From: Nocardia sputorum | Lineage (GTDB): Bacteria; Actinomycetota; Actinomycetes; Mycobacteriales; Mycobacteriaceae | Reading direction: 5' to 3' | DNA length: 64,000 nucleotides | Assembly (NCBI RefSeq): GCF_027924405.1 | Contig: NZ_AP026978.1 | Location: forward strand, 1,302,001-1,366,000 | In this document: positions 8,174 to 17,049 of the stretch, one piece after another | How the letters are laid out: every line of letters starts with the position of its first letter | How positions within the stretch are numbered: the first letter of the stretch is position 1 | Translations under genes and position numbers: made by a program | Notes under the pieces: generated by a model | Told to the model about the DNA's origin: nothing | The model's database searches: none | Seen by the model: only the letters and a program-made list of their open reading frames with translations

Positions 8174-9133
8174 TCAGTCGGCGTGGCGGCCGTCCCAGCT
8201 GGCCAGATCCGACGGATCGGTGTTCGCTCCGCAGAGCACCACGCACACCCGTTGGCCCGGATCGGGCCGGAACGCGGGCTCGTCGCCGAGTATCGCCGCG
8301 AGGGCGGTCGCCGCGCCGTGCTCGACGGCGATCCGCCGCCGCGCCCACAGGGCGCCGCGCGCCGCGACGATCGCGGCGTCGTCGACCAGTACGGACTCCA
8401 CGTCGTACTGCCGTGCGGCCGTCAGCGCCATCTCCGACGCACGCCGGGCGCCGAGCGAGTCCGCGGCGACCGAGTCGACCTCCACGTCCACGACCTCTCC
8501 GGCCGCGATCGCGGCATGCAGCGCGCGGCACCGGGCGGGCTCCACGGCGACGGTCCGGACGCCGTAGTGCTCCGCCGTGGTGGCCACACCCGAGAACAGC
8601 CCGCCGCCGCCTACGGCGACCACGACGGCACCGAGATCTGGAATCCGCTCGTGGATCTCCGTCATGAGCGTGCCCGCTCCCGCGGCGATGAGCGGGTTGT
8701 CGTAAGCGTGGGAGAGCAGGGCGCCGGTGGCGTCGGCGAATTCACGACTGGCCGCCAGCGCGTCGGCGTACTGCGTCCCGACCAGGCGGACGTCCGCGCC
8801 ATAGGAGGTGAGCCGGTCCACTTTCACCCGGGGGGCGGTGGCCGGCAGAAACACCGTGGCGGGGATCCCCTGACTGCGGGCCGCCCACGCACAGGCCAGA
8901 CCGGCGTTGCCGCCCGAGGCGATCGTCACGCCCACCTCCGGGAGCGTGCCGTTCTCCCGGTGCGCGAGCAAGAAGTTCACCGCACCGCGTGCCTTGAAGC
9001 TTCCGGTGTGCTGCAGGAATTCCAGTGCGAACCACAGGTGGCCCGTATGGTCGGCCTGCGCCACGGTCACCGGCCTGACCAGGCCGCGCACCCGCTCGGC
9101 GGCAGCCTTCACGTCGCTGTGAGTCAGTTCCAT
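8174..9133 (-). CDS. Threonine/serine dehydratase-like PLP enzyme
   Basis: 319 residues of the fold-type II PLP family. The Schiff-base lysine is in GSFKARGA (Lys47), followed by the substrate loop ASGGNAGLA and the phosphate-binding GGGGLFSGV. These are signatures of threonine dehydratase/serine racemase-type enzymes that remove water and ammonia from hydroxy amino acids. The normally conserved SSGNH loop reads SGGNA, so substrate use may differ from classical IlvA. No ACT domain is present, which argues for a catabolic, not isoleucine-regulated, form. It is co-directional with the DUF2156 gene upstream (29 bases). Confidence 0.88.
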   Translation of the reverse strand: MELTHSDVKAAAERVRGLVRPVTVAQADHTGHLWFALEFLQHTGSFKARGAVNFLLAHRENGTLPEVGVTIASGGNAGLACAWAARSQGIPATVFLPATAPRVKVDRLTSYGADVRLVGTQYADALAASREFADATGALLSHAYDNPLIAAGAGTLMTEIHERIPDLGAVVVAVGGGGLFSGVATTAEHYGVRTVAVEPARCRALHAAIAAGEVVDVEVDSVAADSLGARRASEMALTAARQYDVESVLVDDAAIVAARGALWARRRIAVEHGAATALAAILGDEPAFRPDPGQRVCVVLCGANTDPSDLASWDGRHAD

Positions 9134-9162
9134 CGAGTTCCTCGTCTACCGTGCCGCGCCGC

Positions 9163-10557
9163 TCAGTGCTCGCGGCGGTGTGGCACGAACTCCAAGGTGA
9201 GCAGAGCGGCGGCCGCGATCACCACTTCGCGCCAGCGGATCAAGGCATAGCGCTGATCCGACAGCGCGTGGAACTTCCGCAGGAAGCGGTAGAGCGATTC
9301 CAGCCGGATCAGCGGATCGGCGAGGTGCACCAGCAGGTAGAGCAGCGTGGCCGTGCGTGATCTCTCCTTCTCGGCGAACAGTTCCGGGAACGGGGCGAAG
9401 GCGAGCGAAATCCGATGGATGCCGTGCGCCGCGGCATAGTCCACCAGATCGATGATCATGCGTTCGTCCAGGCCGTTGGGCGCGTCCTTGCGCCGCCACG
9501 GGACGTCCAGGCTGAGTTCCCGCCCGCGCCCGGAAATGCCGTAGCGCTGGAAGCCGACGGGATTGCCGTCCGCGTCGCTGGCGATGACCACCAGCATGTT
9601 CGGATTCCGCCCGTCGAGCAGGTGGTCCAGGATCATCGAGAAGCCGCGAGTCTGCCTGCCCCGCCGCCACTCGTCGACGATGGCCAGCAACTCCTCGCGC
9701 CGCGCCTCGGTCAGCGCCGACTCGTACACCACCTCGGTGGTGACGCCGAAATTCCTGGTCCGGCTCACGGCTTGGCGCAGATTACGGAACTTGCGTCCGA
9801 CCAGGTCGAACTCGCCCACGTCGAGCACCACGTCGCGGCCGATCGGCACCGCGTGCAGGCCGCGATGCTCCAGTGCCCACACCTGCCACAACTCGGCCAT
9901 TTCCCGGCTCGCGCCCAGGACGGCGACGCGCCAGCCACGGTTGACCGCGAAGTCGGAGAACGCCGCGACCAGTTCGGGGAATGCCGCGCGATCGCCGATC
10001 GGGTCGCCCGCTACGGCGGCGATGCCGAAGCGAGCGCGGTAACCGATCGCGGCGGTCGACGACGCGTTGAAGAAGTAGGTCTTGGACGAGTGCAAGGCGA
10101 ACGGCGCCAGCGGATCGCCCTCGGTGCGGCCGACCAGCTCGGCCACCCGGTACAGCTGGTCGGGCTGCGGTTTGCTGGCTGTGGGCAGCACCAGGACGAA
10201 GCCGGCGGCCGCCAGCAGCACGAAACCGGCGTCGGGATGCTCGGCGCGGTAGGTCAGATGCGCGACGGCCAGCACCAGCACCGCGGCGGTGGCATGCGGA
10301 AGCGTGATCGGCCTGCGCAGATGCAGCCCGCGCGCGACGAACACCCCGGACAGTGCGAGCCCCACCAACCAGCCGTGGGCGGCGCCCTCGTGCGCGGTCA
10401 GGTCGGCTTCGTAGGTCGAGGTCACCGCGATCAGCAGCGCCACGCTGACCAGCACAGCGCGCGTACCCGGCGTGGTGGTGAGGGCGGCCGCGCGGTAGCC
10501 GCCGAGTGAGGCGGCGCGCAGCGTACGGGAGCCGGAGGTTTCCTGACCGTCAGGCAC
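9163..10557 (-). CDS. Membrane protein with DUF2156 lysyltransferase-like domain
   Basis: 464 residues. The N-terminal ~135 residues contain about four membrane segments; residues ~150-455 form a GNAT-like DUF2156 domain, the catalytic module of MprF/LysX-type enzymes that move an aminoacyl group from tRNA to phosphatidylglycerol (segments SSKTYFFNASSTAAIGYR, LYLLVHLADPLIRLESLYR). In mycobacteria and relatives, stand-alone copies like this are common and their acceptor is unproven. It starts at GTG 10557. Positions the product in the cell membrane with the domain in the cytosol. Confidence 0.85.
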   Translation of the reverse strand: MPDGQETSGSRTLRAASLGGYRAAALTTTPGTRAVLVSVALLIAVTSTYEADLTAHEGAAHGWLVGLALSGVFVARGLHLRRPITLPHATAAVLVLAVAHLTYRAEHPDAGFVLLAAAGFVLVLPTASKPQPDQLYRVAELVGRTEGDPLAPFALHSSKTYFFNASSTAAIGYRARFGIAAVAGDPIGDRAAFPELVAAFSDFAVNRGWRVAVLGASREMAELWQVWALEHRGLHAVPIGRDVVLDVGEFDLVGRKFRNLRQAVSRTRNFGVTTEVVYESALTEARREELLAIVDEWRRGRQTRGFSMILDHLLDGRNPNMLVVIASDADGNPVGFQRYGISGRGRELSLDVPWRRKDAPNGLDERMIIDLVDYAAAHGIHRISLAFAPFPELFAEKERSRTATLLYLLVHLADPLIRLESLYRFLRKFHALSDQRYALIRWREVVIAAAALLTLEFVPHRREH

Positions 10558-11224
10558 GACCGGGCTCCGCCCTGCCCTCGCGCTCCGTTACCCACGACAG
10601 TCTCGCCATGGTGGCCCTCCAGATGATCGCCTACCGAACACACTATGCGGCACCACCGGTCCAGGGGAAACGCCTTTTCGAACCAGCCGGTGGGCGGCAC
10701 GAATCGAGACCTGCCACGGACGAGGGTGACCCACGGGGCAAACATCGGATGAATCTTGTTTTATTCCTTCGCCGAACGAACAGTTCCGCGGTGACGGCCG
10801 CCGCGGTGCGCGATGCGAGCCGTCCGCCATGCCCGTCGTGCGGGCGAGCGCAGTAACGTCGGCGACGCCGTCGGGCAGCGCGAGATCGGTCGACGCGAAC
10901 GTCACGGGCGTGGTCAGCGGCCTCGAGGCTCCGCTCGCGGTGGGCGACCGGTGCGATGGCGGCCGGACCCCCGAAGCGCGGCACCCGCGCCGCAGGAAGA
11001 ATCCTTCGGCTACACCATGATTGCTGTGCACCATCGAGAACCACTTGAGAAGGTCGGCAATTCAACCTTCCTGCTTTCTCTGTGGGACTGTTTCCTGGAA
11101 TTGCGGTCCAATTGCCAGTCGATCGGCGTGTATCCGAGATTTTCCTGTCTCCCGTTGCCATGCTCAGTGCCTGGCTGATCCGAACCAACCGCCTGAGGAG
11201 TGGGCGCGACGAGAGGTTTCGACT
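10558..11224. other. Gene-poor stretch before the lipoprotein gene
   Basis: About 670 bases with several overlapping open frames on both strands, none with family resemblance, ribosome site and fitting codon use together. Local composition from 10740 to 11160 is less GC-biased at every third base than in genes nearby. I see no convincing hairpin or operator. It presumably holds the promoters of the DUF2156 gene (leftward) and the lipoprotein gene (rightward). Confidence 0.5.
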
Positions 11225-11734
11225 GTGAGACTGAGCTGGATGGCGACTATCGCGCTGGTCGCCGCCGCCGTGGCCGGGTGTTCCGACGACACCTCGGCGA
11301 GCGAGGTGGCGACCTCGACGAGTGCCGCTGCCGCCCCGAGCGCTCCGGCGACGACGACGGGAGCGCGCGACGAGGAGGTGGCCGACGGCGGTATTCGCAT
11401 TTTGCTGGGTGAAGCGAAAAAGGTGCCGGTACCCGCCGATGTCGTCCTCGATATCCGGGCGCCCGCCGCGTGGGGCCCGGCCGCCGACGGCATTCGCTGC
11501 ACGGTGACCGATAGTTCCGGTCGGAATGAAGATCTGCGTTCGTCGGACGCCAAGAAGACCGACGCGTTCGGGGGGACGGAATGGGTGACGGTGTGGACGT
11601 TCTCCTCCGTGCCGAACACCGATGTCACCGTCGGCTGCCGCGACCCGGAATCGAAAATCGCCGCGGCCCAGCGAGATCCGTACCTGCGTGTGGTGCCGCG
11701 TGCGATCGTCCCGATCGCCGCACCGCAGCGCTGA
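11225..11734 (+). CDS. Putative lipoprotein of unknown function
   Basis: 169 residues from GTG 11225 (alternative ATG 11240). A short signal peptide of hydrophobic Ala/Val/Leu leads to the lipobox VAGC, so the mature protein should be lipid-anchored on the outer face of the membrane. A low-complexity Ser/Ala/Thr linker follows, then a compact domain of about 110 residues with two Cys (IRCTV and VGCRDPE) likely forming a disulfide. The sequence (WGPAADGIRCTV, NTDVTVGCRDP) looks like a small beta-sandwich of the kind common in nocardial secreted lipoproteins; I cannot name a family. Confidence 0.75.
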   Translation: MRLSWMATIALVAAAVAGCSDDTSASEVATSTSAAAAPSAPATTTGARDEEVADGGIRILLGEAKKVPVPADVVLDIRAPAAWGPAADGIRCTVTDSSGRNEDLRSSDAKKTDAFGGTEWVTVWTFSSVPNTDVTVGCRDPESKIAAAQRDPYLRVVPRAIVPIAAPQR

Positions 11735-11755
11735 CCCCGCGGTCCGGCGCCCGGC

Positions 11756-11872
11756 TCAGGCGGCGCGCACCGCGACCGGCCGGTAGACCCGGGACGCCAG
11801 TGTCTGCAACACCATGAGGCGGGTCAGCTGGTTGCGCAGCCAGATGTGGCCGCCGGTGGCCGGGATCAGCAT
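11756..11872 (-). pseudogene. Possible C-terminal gene remnant
   Basis: A 38-codon leftward frame (ATG 11872) reads RNQLTRLMVLQTLASRVYRPVAVRAA at its end when extended by its neighbours; this style of basic, amphipathic tail with a final Val-Arg-Ala-Ala occurs at the C termini of flavin monooxygenase-like proteins. The open frame continues upstream without start until it runs into the AraC gene on the other strand. It could be what is left of a gene cut by insertion of the AraC gene, or mere chance. Low confidence. Confidence 0.2.
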
Positions 11873-11940
11873 GGAACTGCTCGCGCGCACCGAGCGCTGC
11901 GCTCGCAGTACCGTCGGACGCCGGGAGTAGCGTCGGCGTC

Positions 11941-12648
11941 ATGGACGATGCCGCCGTCTACCGCGAGCGGCCGTCGCGGTACGAGGGCGCCGTGTTGTGG
12001 ACCAAGACCGTCGACGGCCGGCGCCCGCTACCGCCGGTTCTTCCCGACGGCTGCATGGATCTGATCTGGATGAACGGCCGATTGATCGTCGCGGGGCCGG
12101 ACACCCGAGCCCACCAGCCCGGTGGGTCGTCCGGTGATCGGTATGTCGGCATCCGGTTCTTTCCCGGTACGGCGCCCGCCTTACTCGGCGTCCCCGCGCG
12201 CGAGTTGCGCAACCTGCGGATCGATCTGGCCCAGGTGTGGCCCTCGGCGGTGGTCCGGCCGCTGGTCGATCGAATCGCGGCCACCGACGATCAGGCGGCC
12301 GTGCTGGAACACATCGTGCGGTGGCGCGCGGCCGAGACCGAACCGGCCGACCCGCTCCTGCGGAAGGTGGTCGGCGCGCTGGACGCCGGATGGCCGGTGG
12401 CGGCGGTAGCCGACGCGGCCGGGCTGAATGAGCGCACCTTGCGCCGCCGCTGTCTGGACGCCTTCGGCTACGGCCCGAAAACCCTGGCGCGGGTGCTGCG
12501 CCTGCAACGCGCGCTGGCCACGGCACGCCGCGGCGTACCGCTCGCCGACACCGCGTTGCGGGCCGGTTTCGCCGACCAGGCACACCTCTCCCGTGAGGTG
12601 CGCGCGCTGGCGGGAATCCCACTGGGCGAGTTGCTCGCCCGGCCCTAG
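11941..12648 (+). CDS. AraC-family transcriptional regulator (DUF6597-type N terminus)
   Basis: 235 residues. The N-terminal part (LPDGCMDLIWMNGRLIVAGPDT; GIRFFPGTAPALLGVPARELRN) is the ligand-domain type found in single-component AraC regulators of actinobacteria. Residues ~140-232 hold the AraC double helix-turn-helix: AAVADAAGLNERTLRRRC and ADTALRAGFADQAHLSREVR. The effector and targets are not evident. It ends 28 bases before a convergent VOC-family gene, and nothing divergent faces it closely other than the possible remnant at 11756-11872. Confidence 0.9.
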   Translation: MDDAAVYRERPSRYEGAVLWTKTVDGRRPLPPVLPDGCMDLIWMNGRLIVAGPDTRAHQPGGSSGDRYVGIRFFPGTAPALLGVPARELRNLRIDLAQVWPSAVVRPLVDRIAATDDQAAVLEHIVRWRAAETEPADPLLRKVVGALDAGWPVAAVADAAGLNERTLRRRCLDAFGYGPKTLARVLRLQRALATARRGVPLADTALRAGFADQAHLSREVRALAGIPLGELLARP

Positions 12649-12676
12649 CGCGCCGACCGTCGATGGCGCGGTGCCG

Positions 12677-13081
12677 CTACTCGCTCGTGGACGGAAGAGC
12701 GGCGTACAGGTCGACGCCGTTGCCGTCCGGGTCCTGCACCGCCGCGTAGCGCTGCCCCCAGAACGCGTCCCACGGCTTCAGCTCGCCGTGGTATCCGGCG
12801 TCCACCAGTTCGGCGTAGACGGTGTCGACCTCCGCGGGATCGGCGCAGCGGAAGGCGAGCCCGATCCGGCCCCCACCGGTCGGGGGCGTCCAATCGGCGT
12901 GGAACGACCGGATGACCGCTTCGGTGTCCAGCGTGAGCCGCATGCCGTTGGGCAGGGCGGCCTCGGCGTGTCCTTCCTGTTCCGCCCCTTCCGGAAAGTT
13001 CAGTCCGAGGCGGCGGTAGAAGGCCACCGCGGCGGCCATATCGCTGACGACGATGCCGACGACGTCGAATTGTGGTGTCAT
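12677..13081 (-). CDS. VOC-family (glyoxalase/bleomycin-resistance-like) protein
   Basis: 134 residues with the beta-alpha-beta-beta-beta repeat of the vicinal oxygen chelate fold: FDVVGIVVSDMAAAVAFYRRLGL at the start and DPDGNGVDLYAALP at the end. Possible metal ligands are few (the family His is replaced in the first motif), so it may be a binding protein rather than an enzyme. The ATG at 13081 is chosen because it begins the first strand; an upstream TTG frame exists but has no family support. It lies 55 bases downstream of the ArsC-like gene in the same direction. Confidence 0.85.
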   Translation of the reverse strand: MTPQFDVVGIVVSDMAAAVAFYRRLGLNFPEGAEQEGHAEAALPNGMRLTLDTEAVIRSFHADWTPPTGGGRIGLAFRCADPAEVDTVYAELVDAGYHGELKPWDAFWGQRYAAVQDPDGNGVDLYAALPSTSE

Positions 13082-13136
13082 ACCGGCAGCGTAGGCAGGG
13101 GCGTGGTGGACCGTCTTGAACGAATCGGACAAGCGC

Positions 13137-13550
13137 CTAGCGCGCGGGCGCGGGCACCAGTTCGGCGATCAGGTTCTCGACCAGGATGCGGATGCGGTCG
13201 CGGATGGTGCGGACCACGTCGATGGTCTGGTCCGCGGGATCGGGCAGCATCCAGTCGCGGTAGCTGATGCCGGGGAAGAACGGGCAGGCGTCGCCCGCGC
13301 CCATGGTGACCACCACGTCGGAGATGCCGATCGCGTCCATGGTGAGCGGCTTGGGGGTATGGCCGGAGATGTCGATGCCGATTTCGGCCATGGCGTCCAC
13401 CACCGTGGTGTTCAGGGTCTCGGCCGGCGCGCTGCCCGCCGACCGTACGTCGAACCGTTCACCCGCGAGGGCGGTGAGGAACCCGGCAGCCATTTGCGAG
13501 CGGCCCGCGTTGTGCTCGCAGACGAACAGCACACTGGGCTTGTGGGACAT
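13137..13550 (-). CDS. arsC: Arsenate reductase ArsC / low-molecular-weight tyrosine phosphatase family
   Basis: 137 residues. The P-loop CEHNAGRSQ (Cys11 to Arg17, CX5R) is the phosphatase/arsenate-binding loop, and a further Cys in GAGDACPFFPG (about residue 90) fits the resolving cysteine of ArsC rather than a plain phosphatase. In Corynebacterium relatives such enzymes work with mycothiol/mycoredoxin or thioredoxin. No ars operon partner (ArsR, ArsB/Acr3) lies next to it in the window, which is unusual. Palindromic sequences upstream (13622-13684) could hold its control site. Confidence 0.82.
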   Translation of the reverse strand: MSHKPSVLFVCEHNAGRSQMAAGFLTALAGERFDVRSAGSAPAETLNTTVVDAMAEIGIDISGHTPKPLTMDAIGISDVVVTMGAGDACPFFPGISYRDWMLPDPADQTIDVVRTIRDRIRILVENLIAELVPAPAR

Positions 13551-13621
13551 GGGAACGCCTTTCGATGTGCAAGGTGGAGCATAGTGTGCTGGCCACCGGA
13601 CCGGCCGTCCGGCTGTTGTTA

Positions 13622-13684
13622 GCGAAACGCTTTCGCAGCGTACGAGATACGTATACCAGCGCGCCGTGAATCGTTACGGCGCGC
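13622..13684. repeat. Two adjacent inverted repeats upstream of arsC-like gene
   Basis: GCGAAA-CGC-TTTCGC at 13622-13636 is a perfect inverted repeat, and at 13659-13684 two perfect 9-base arms (GCGCGCCGT / ACGGCGCGC) enclose an 8-base centre. Between them lies an AT-rich patch (GATACGTATACC) suited to a promoter. No T-run follows the second hairpin, so an operator or a regulatory hairpin is more likely than a terminator. The rest of the gap up to 13827 shows nothing I recognise. Confidence 0.5.
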
Positions 13685-13827
13685 GGTGCTCGAGCGTGCG
13701 CGCGGGTGCGGCGCTCGCAGGTCAGCGGCCCGAATCCGTTACCGCACAGCTTCCGCGGCGTCCTCGGACGCCGGAGCGCCGGAGCGGACTGGACGGTAGC
13801 GCCGGAGTGTCGGGCCTGCAAACACCG

Positions 13828-13859
13828 GTACCCCGGTCGACGTGGGTCGACCGGGGTAC
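13828..13859 (-). terminator. Hairpin terminator behind MpaB-type gene
   Basis: A perfect 14-base-pair stem (arms GTACCCCGGTCGAC and its complement) with a 4-base loop, 58 bases after the leftward stop at 13918. Read leftward it is followed by CGGTGTTTGC, a weak T-run, which is usual for GC-rich actinobacterial terminators. Confidence 0.65.
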
Positions 13860-13917
13860 GGGTACGCGTCGGCGAAGGTGGATCCGGTGCGCCGGGGGAA
13901 CGGATTCCCGGGCGGGA

Positions 13918-14829
13918 TCAGATCGGACGCAGGTCGATCATCTTGCGCAGCCGCTGCCGGTCGCGTTCGAGGCGGCGCGCTTCGTAGGCGATCGGGAAGT
14001 AGCGCAACCGCTCCGGCAGCAGCGGGACCAGTCGCGCGATCAGCCAGCCGAGCACGCGCAGTTTGCGTTCGTCCGCCGCGGTCCAGGTCAGCCCGAGCTT
14101 CTGCCGCGCGACCTCGGGCGTGGTGCCGACCGTCACGAAGTACTGCAGCCGGCCGATCGGCGCCACCGCCGCCTTCCAGACGGGATGCAGCGCGCGCGGC
14201 AGTTGCTTCGGCGGAGCGACGGAGCGGATCACCCGCAGGTAGTCGCGCGCGGTGTCGGTGGCGACCAGGTGGTTGGCGACGGTGTCGTCGAAGAACTTCT
14301 CGAACTCGGTGTAGTTCGCGGGGATCTCCTTGGGCGCCACCGAGAAGTTGCGCAGCAGCTGCAGGGTCTCCTGGAAATACGCCTCCTTGTCCGCCGCGGT
14401 GAGCGGGCGCTTGGCAAAGTACTTGGCGCTCTCGGTGAAGGCGAACGTCCCGGTGTGCAGCACCCAGGCCCACGGAGCGCTGGACAGCGCGGTGTGCCGC
14501 ACGCCGTTGGCGTCGGTGGTGTTCAGCGACGCGTGCAACTCGCGCAGCCGGTCGGCTTCGGCGAGCGCCTCCTCGCCGCCGTAGACCCACATCATCACCG
14601 ATGCCAGGCTGCGCATGGCGCGGCCCATCGGATCGGTGCGGAAGGTGGAGTACTCGTCCACCACGGCGGAGATGGTCGGCTCCATGGTCTGCAGCAGGAA
14701 GGCCGAACCCGCCGTGAGGGAGAAGGTGACCAGCCCGGTCTGTTCCCACATCTGCGTGCCCGGTTCGATCGGGCGGCGAGGCGGCAGCGTGCGCGCGCCG
14801 GTGGATTCGCGTGCGACGGACGCGGTCAT
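13918..14829 (-). CDS. MpaB-family oxygenase-like protein (DUF2236)
   Basis: 303 residues of the DUF2236/MpaB-like family, mostly helical; segments GPGTQ-like RPIEPGTQMWEQTG at the start, DPMGRAMRSLASVMMWVYGG in the middle and PIAYEARRLERDRQRLRKM at the end. The family includes latex-clearing protein (Lcp) relatives and the fungal MpaB oxygenase, heme-dependent in characterised members; many actinobacterial copies are unassigned. His in WVLHTGTFAF is a plausible heme or metal ligand. The ATG at 14829 is chosen for AAGGGAG before it; a 16-codon upstream extension lacks support. It diverges from the sirtuin gene by 111 bases. Confidence 0.85.
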   Translation of the reverse strand: MTASVARESTGARTLPPRRPIEPGTQMWEQTGLVTFSLTAGSAFLLQTMEPTISAVVDEYSTFRTDPMGRAMRSLASVMMWVYGGEEALAEADRLRELHASLNTTDANGVRHTALSSAPWAWVLHTGTFAFTESAKYFAKRPLTAADKEAYFQETLQLLRNFSVAPKEIPANYTEFEKFFDDTVANHLVATDTARDYLRVIRSVAPPKQLPRALHPVWKAAVAPIGRLQYFVTVGTTPEVARQKLGLTWTAADERKLRVLGWLIARLVPLLPERLRYFPIAYEARRLERDRQRLRKMIDLRPI

Positions 14830-14940
14830 CGTGATCTCCCTTGATCGGCCGAACTCAATACAATGAGATGATAACACTACAAATCTCTCATCGTCTATCG
14901 GTGATCCGCCATCGCGCCGGTGCCCCTAGGCTGTGCGGAT

Positions 14941-15687
14941 ATGACGACCGAGTGGCGCAGTCGTACCGGCCGGATCGGAGTGCTCACGGGCGCGGGCATC
15001 TCCACCGATTCCGGCATCCCCGATTTCCGCGGGCCGCGTGGTGTGTGGACCAAGGATCCGATCGCCGAACTGCTGTCGACCTATCAGAATTATGTGGCCG
15101 ACGCGGGGCTGCGGGAACGCGCCTGGCTCGCGCGGCGGGATAATCCCGCGTGGCAGGCGGTGCCCAATGCCGCCCACAACGCCCTCGCCGACCTGGAGCG
15201 CGCCGGGCGGGCGGTCACCATCATCACCCAGAACATCGATCGCCTCCATCAGCGGGCGGGGTCGTCGCCGGATCGGGTGATCGAGATCCACGGCAACATG
15301 TTCGAGGTCGTCTGCATCGAATGCGACTACCAGACCTCGATGTCCGCGACTCTGGAGCGGGTGGCCGCGGGCGAACCCGACCCGCCGTGTCCCGGCTGCG
15401 GTGGCATCCTCAAAGCCGCCACCGTGATGTTCGGACAGCAGATGGACCGGCGCACCATGACCAAGGCCGCGCTCACCGCCGAGACGAGCGACATCTTCCT
15501 GGCCATCGGCACGTCGTTGCAGGTCGAGCCCGCCGCGTCGATGTGCTCGATCGCGGTGCGCGCCGGCGTCGATCTGGTCATCGTGAACGCCGAGCCGACG
15601 CCGTACGACGCCATGGCCACCGAAATCATCCGCGAGCCCATCGGCACGGCCGTGCCTCGTCTGGTCGCCGAAATCCTCGCCGCCTGA
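14941..15687 (+). CDS. Sir2-family NAD-dependent protein deacylase
   Basis: 248 residues with all sirtuin motifs: LTGAGISTDSGIPDFRGP (NAD loop), TQNIDRLHQRAG, the catalytic His in EIHGNMFEV, and a zinc site of CIECDY plus CPGCGG. The GTS-LQV-P motif (AIGTSLQVEPA) closes the NAD pocket. It removes acyl groups from lysines in the cytosol. The class cannot be settled from these motifs alone; no Tyr/Arg pair diagnostic for class III desuccinylases is obvious. Start 14941 is taken at the first ATG that brings the GAG loop to the expected distance; convergent with the oxidase gene that ends 10 bases later. Confidence 0.93.
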   Translation: MTTEWRSRTGRIGVLTGAGISTDSGIPDFRGPRGVWTKDPIAELLSTYQNYVADAGLRERAWLARRDNPAWQAVPNAAHNALADLERAGRAVTIITQNIDRLHQRAGSSPDRVIEIHGNMFEVVCIECDYQTSMSATLERVAAGEPDPPCPGCGGILKAATVMFGQQMDRRTMTKAALTAETSDIFLAIGTSLQVEPAASMCSIAVRAGVDLVIVNAEPTPYDAMATEIIREPIGTAVPRLVAEILAA

Positions 15688-15696
15688 GCCCAGGGC

Positions 15697-16995
15697 TCAG
15701 CCGACCGGGCCGAGCACCCGATCGAGGTAGGGGTTGGCGAAACGCCCCTTCGGGTCGAAACGACGTCGCACCTCGGCGAACCGATCCCACTCGGGATAGC
15801 GGCTCCGCAGGGTCGCGGCGGTCTGGAAGTGACGTTTGCCCCAGTGCGGGCGGCCCTGATAGCGGTCGAACACCGCTTCGCAGGCGCGGAAGTACGGCTC
15901 GAAATCCATGCCACGGTACTGGTGCACCGCGATGTAGCAGGTGTCGCGACCGCCCGCCGGGGACAGGAACGCGTCGTCGGGCGCGACCCACCGCACCTCG
16001 ATGGGCATCGGGGTGTGGAATCGAGTGCTCAGTTCCTTGATCTCGCGAATCGCGTCGACGGAGTGCTCGCGCGGGATGGCGTACTCCATCTCGGTGAAGC
16101 GGATCAGGCGCGGCGACGCGAACACCCGGTAGGAGCGGTCCACCTGGCGCCGGTAGCTGCCCGCGTAGGCGGCGCTGCGCTGGATGAAGGGGACCAGGCG
16201 CGGCTGCCTGCGGCTCACTCGGCACAGCGCGTCGAACACGTAGTTGGACATCAGGATGTCGGCGAACCAGTCCACCGCCTTGGGGCGCGGCTGCTCGGGC
16301 AGGGTGACGCGATTGTTGCGCTTGGTCATGGCCAGCGGGCTGTGCGCGAACATGTAGAACTCGAAATGATCGTTGCCGTCGATGAACGAATCCAGGTCGG
16401 CCAGGACCTCTTCCACCGGGATCGGTCGCTCGATGCCCTCCAGCACGAACGACGGCACCGCGCGCAGCGTCACGGCGGTGACGACGCCGAGCGCGCCGAT
16501 GCCGACCCGCGCAGCCCGCCAGCCGTCGGGATCGGTGTGCTCGTTCAGTTCGACCAGGCTTCCGTCGGCGAGCATCAGTTCCACCGAATGCGCTGCGGCG
16601 GAGAGGTTCTGCAAGGTCGCGCCGGTGCCGTGGGTGGCGGTGGCGATGGCGCCCGCCACGGTCTGCACGTCGATGTCGCCCAGGTTCGGGAAGGCGAGGC
16701 CGTGCTCGTGCAGGGCGGTGCTGGCCGCGTTCAGGCTGATGCCCGCCTCCACCCGGACCAGGCCCTCGGCTCGGTCGACGTCGAGCACCCGGTTCATTGC
16801 CGCCAGGCTCAGCAGTGTGCCGTCGGTCAGGACGGCGTCGGTGAACGAATGGCCGGTGCCCGCGACGCGCACGCTGCGACCTTCGGCTTCGGCTTCGGCG
16901 AGCAGGCCGGCCACCTCGTCGACGGAGCGCGGCGTGGCGATGAGCGCGGGCGCGCACCGTTGATCGCCCGCCCAGTTCACCCACGAATTGGTCAT
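15697..16995 (-). CDS. D-arabinono-1,4-lactone oxidase family flavoprotein
   Basis: 432 residues. Residues ~10-180 are an FAD-binding type 4 (VAO/PCMH) domain with GTGHSFTDAVLTDGTLLSL and AGAIATATHGTGA; the remainder is the ALO domain ending in a GRPHWGKRH motif, whose HWGK is conserved in aldonolactone oxidases and gulonolactone dehydrogenases. The enzyme oxidises a sugar lactone to an ascorbate-like product with oxygen or another acceptor. The covalent-flavin His in the first motif (TGHSF region) is present. ATG 16995 directly begins the conserved N terminus. Confidence 0.9.
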   Translation of the reverse strand: MTNSWVNWAGDQRCAPALIATPRSVDEVAGLLAEAEAEGRSVRVAGTGHSFTDAVLTDGTLLSLAAMNRVLDVDRAEGLVRVEAGISLNAASTALHEHGLAFPNLGDIDVQTVAGAIATATHGTGATLQNLSAAAHSVELMLADGSLVELNEHTDPDGWRAARVGIGALGVVTAVTLRAVPSFVLEGIERPIPVEEVLADLDSFIDGNDHFEFYMFAHSPLAMTKRNNRVTLPEQPRPKAVDWFADILMSNYVFDALCRVSRRQPRLVPFIQRSAAYAGSYRRQVDRSYRVFASPRLIRFTEMEYAIPREHSVDAIREIKELSTRFHTPMPIEVRWVAPDDAFLSPAGGRDTCYIAVHQYRGMDFEPYFRACEAVFDRYQGRPHWGKRHFQTAATLRSRYPEWDRFAEVRRRFDPKGRFANPYLDRVLGPVG

Positions 16996-17049
16996 GTGAC
17001 CAACTTTACGGGAGCGGGCGTGACACGCGCTACTTACGGTGCGATCTCG

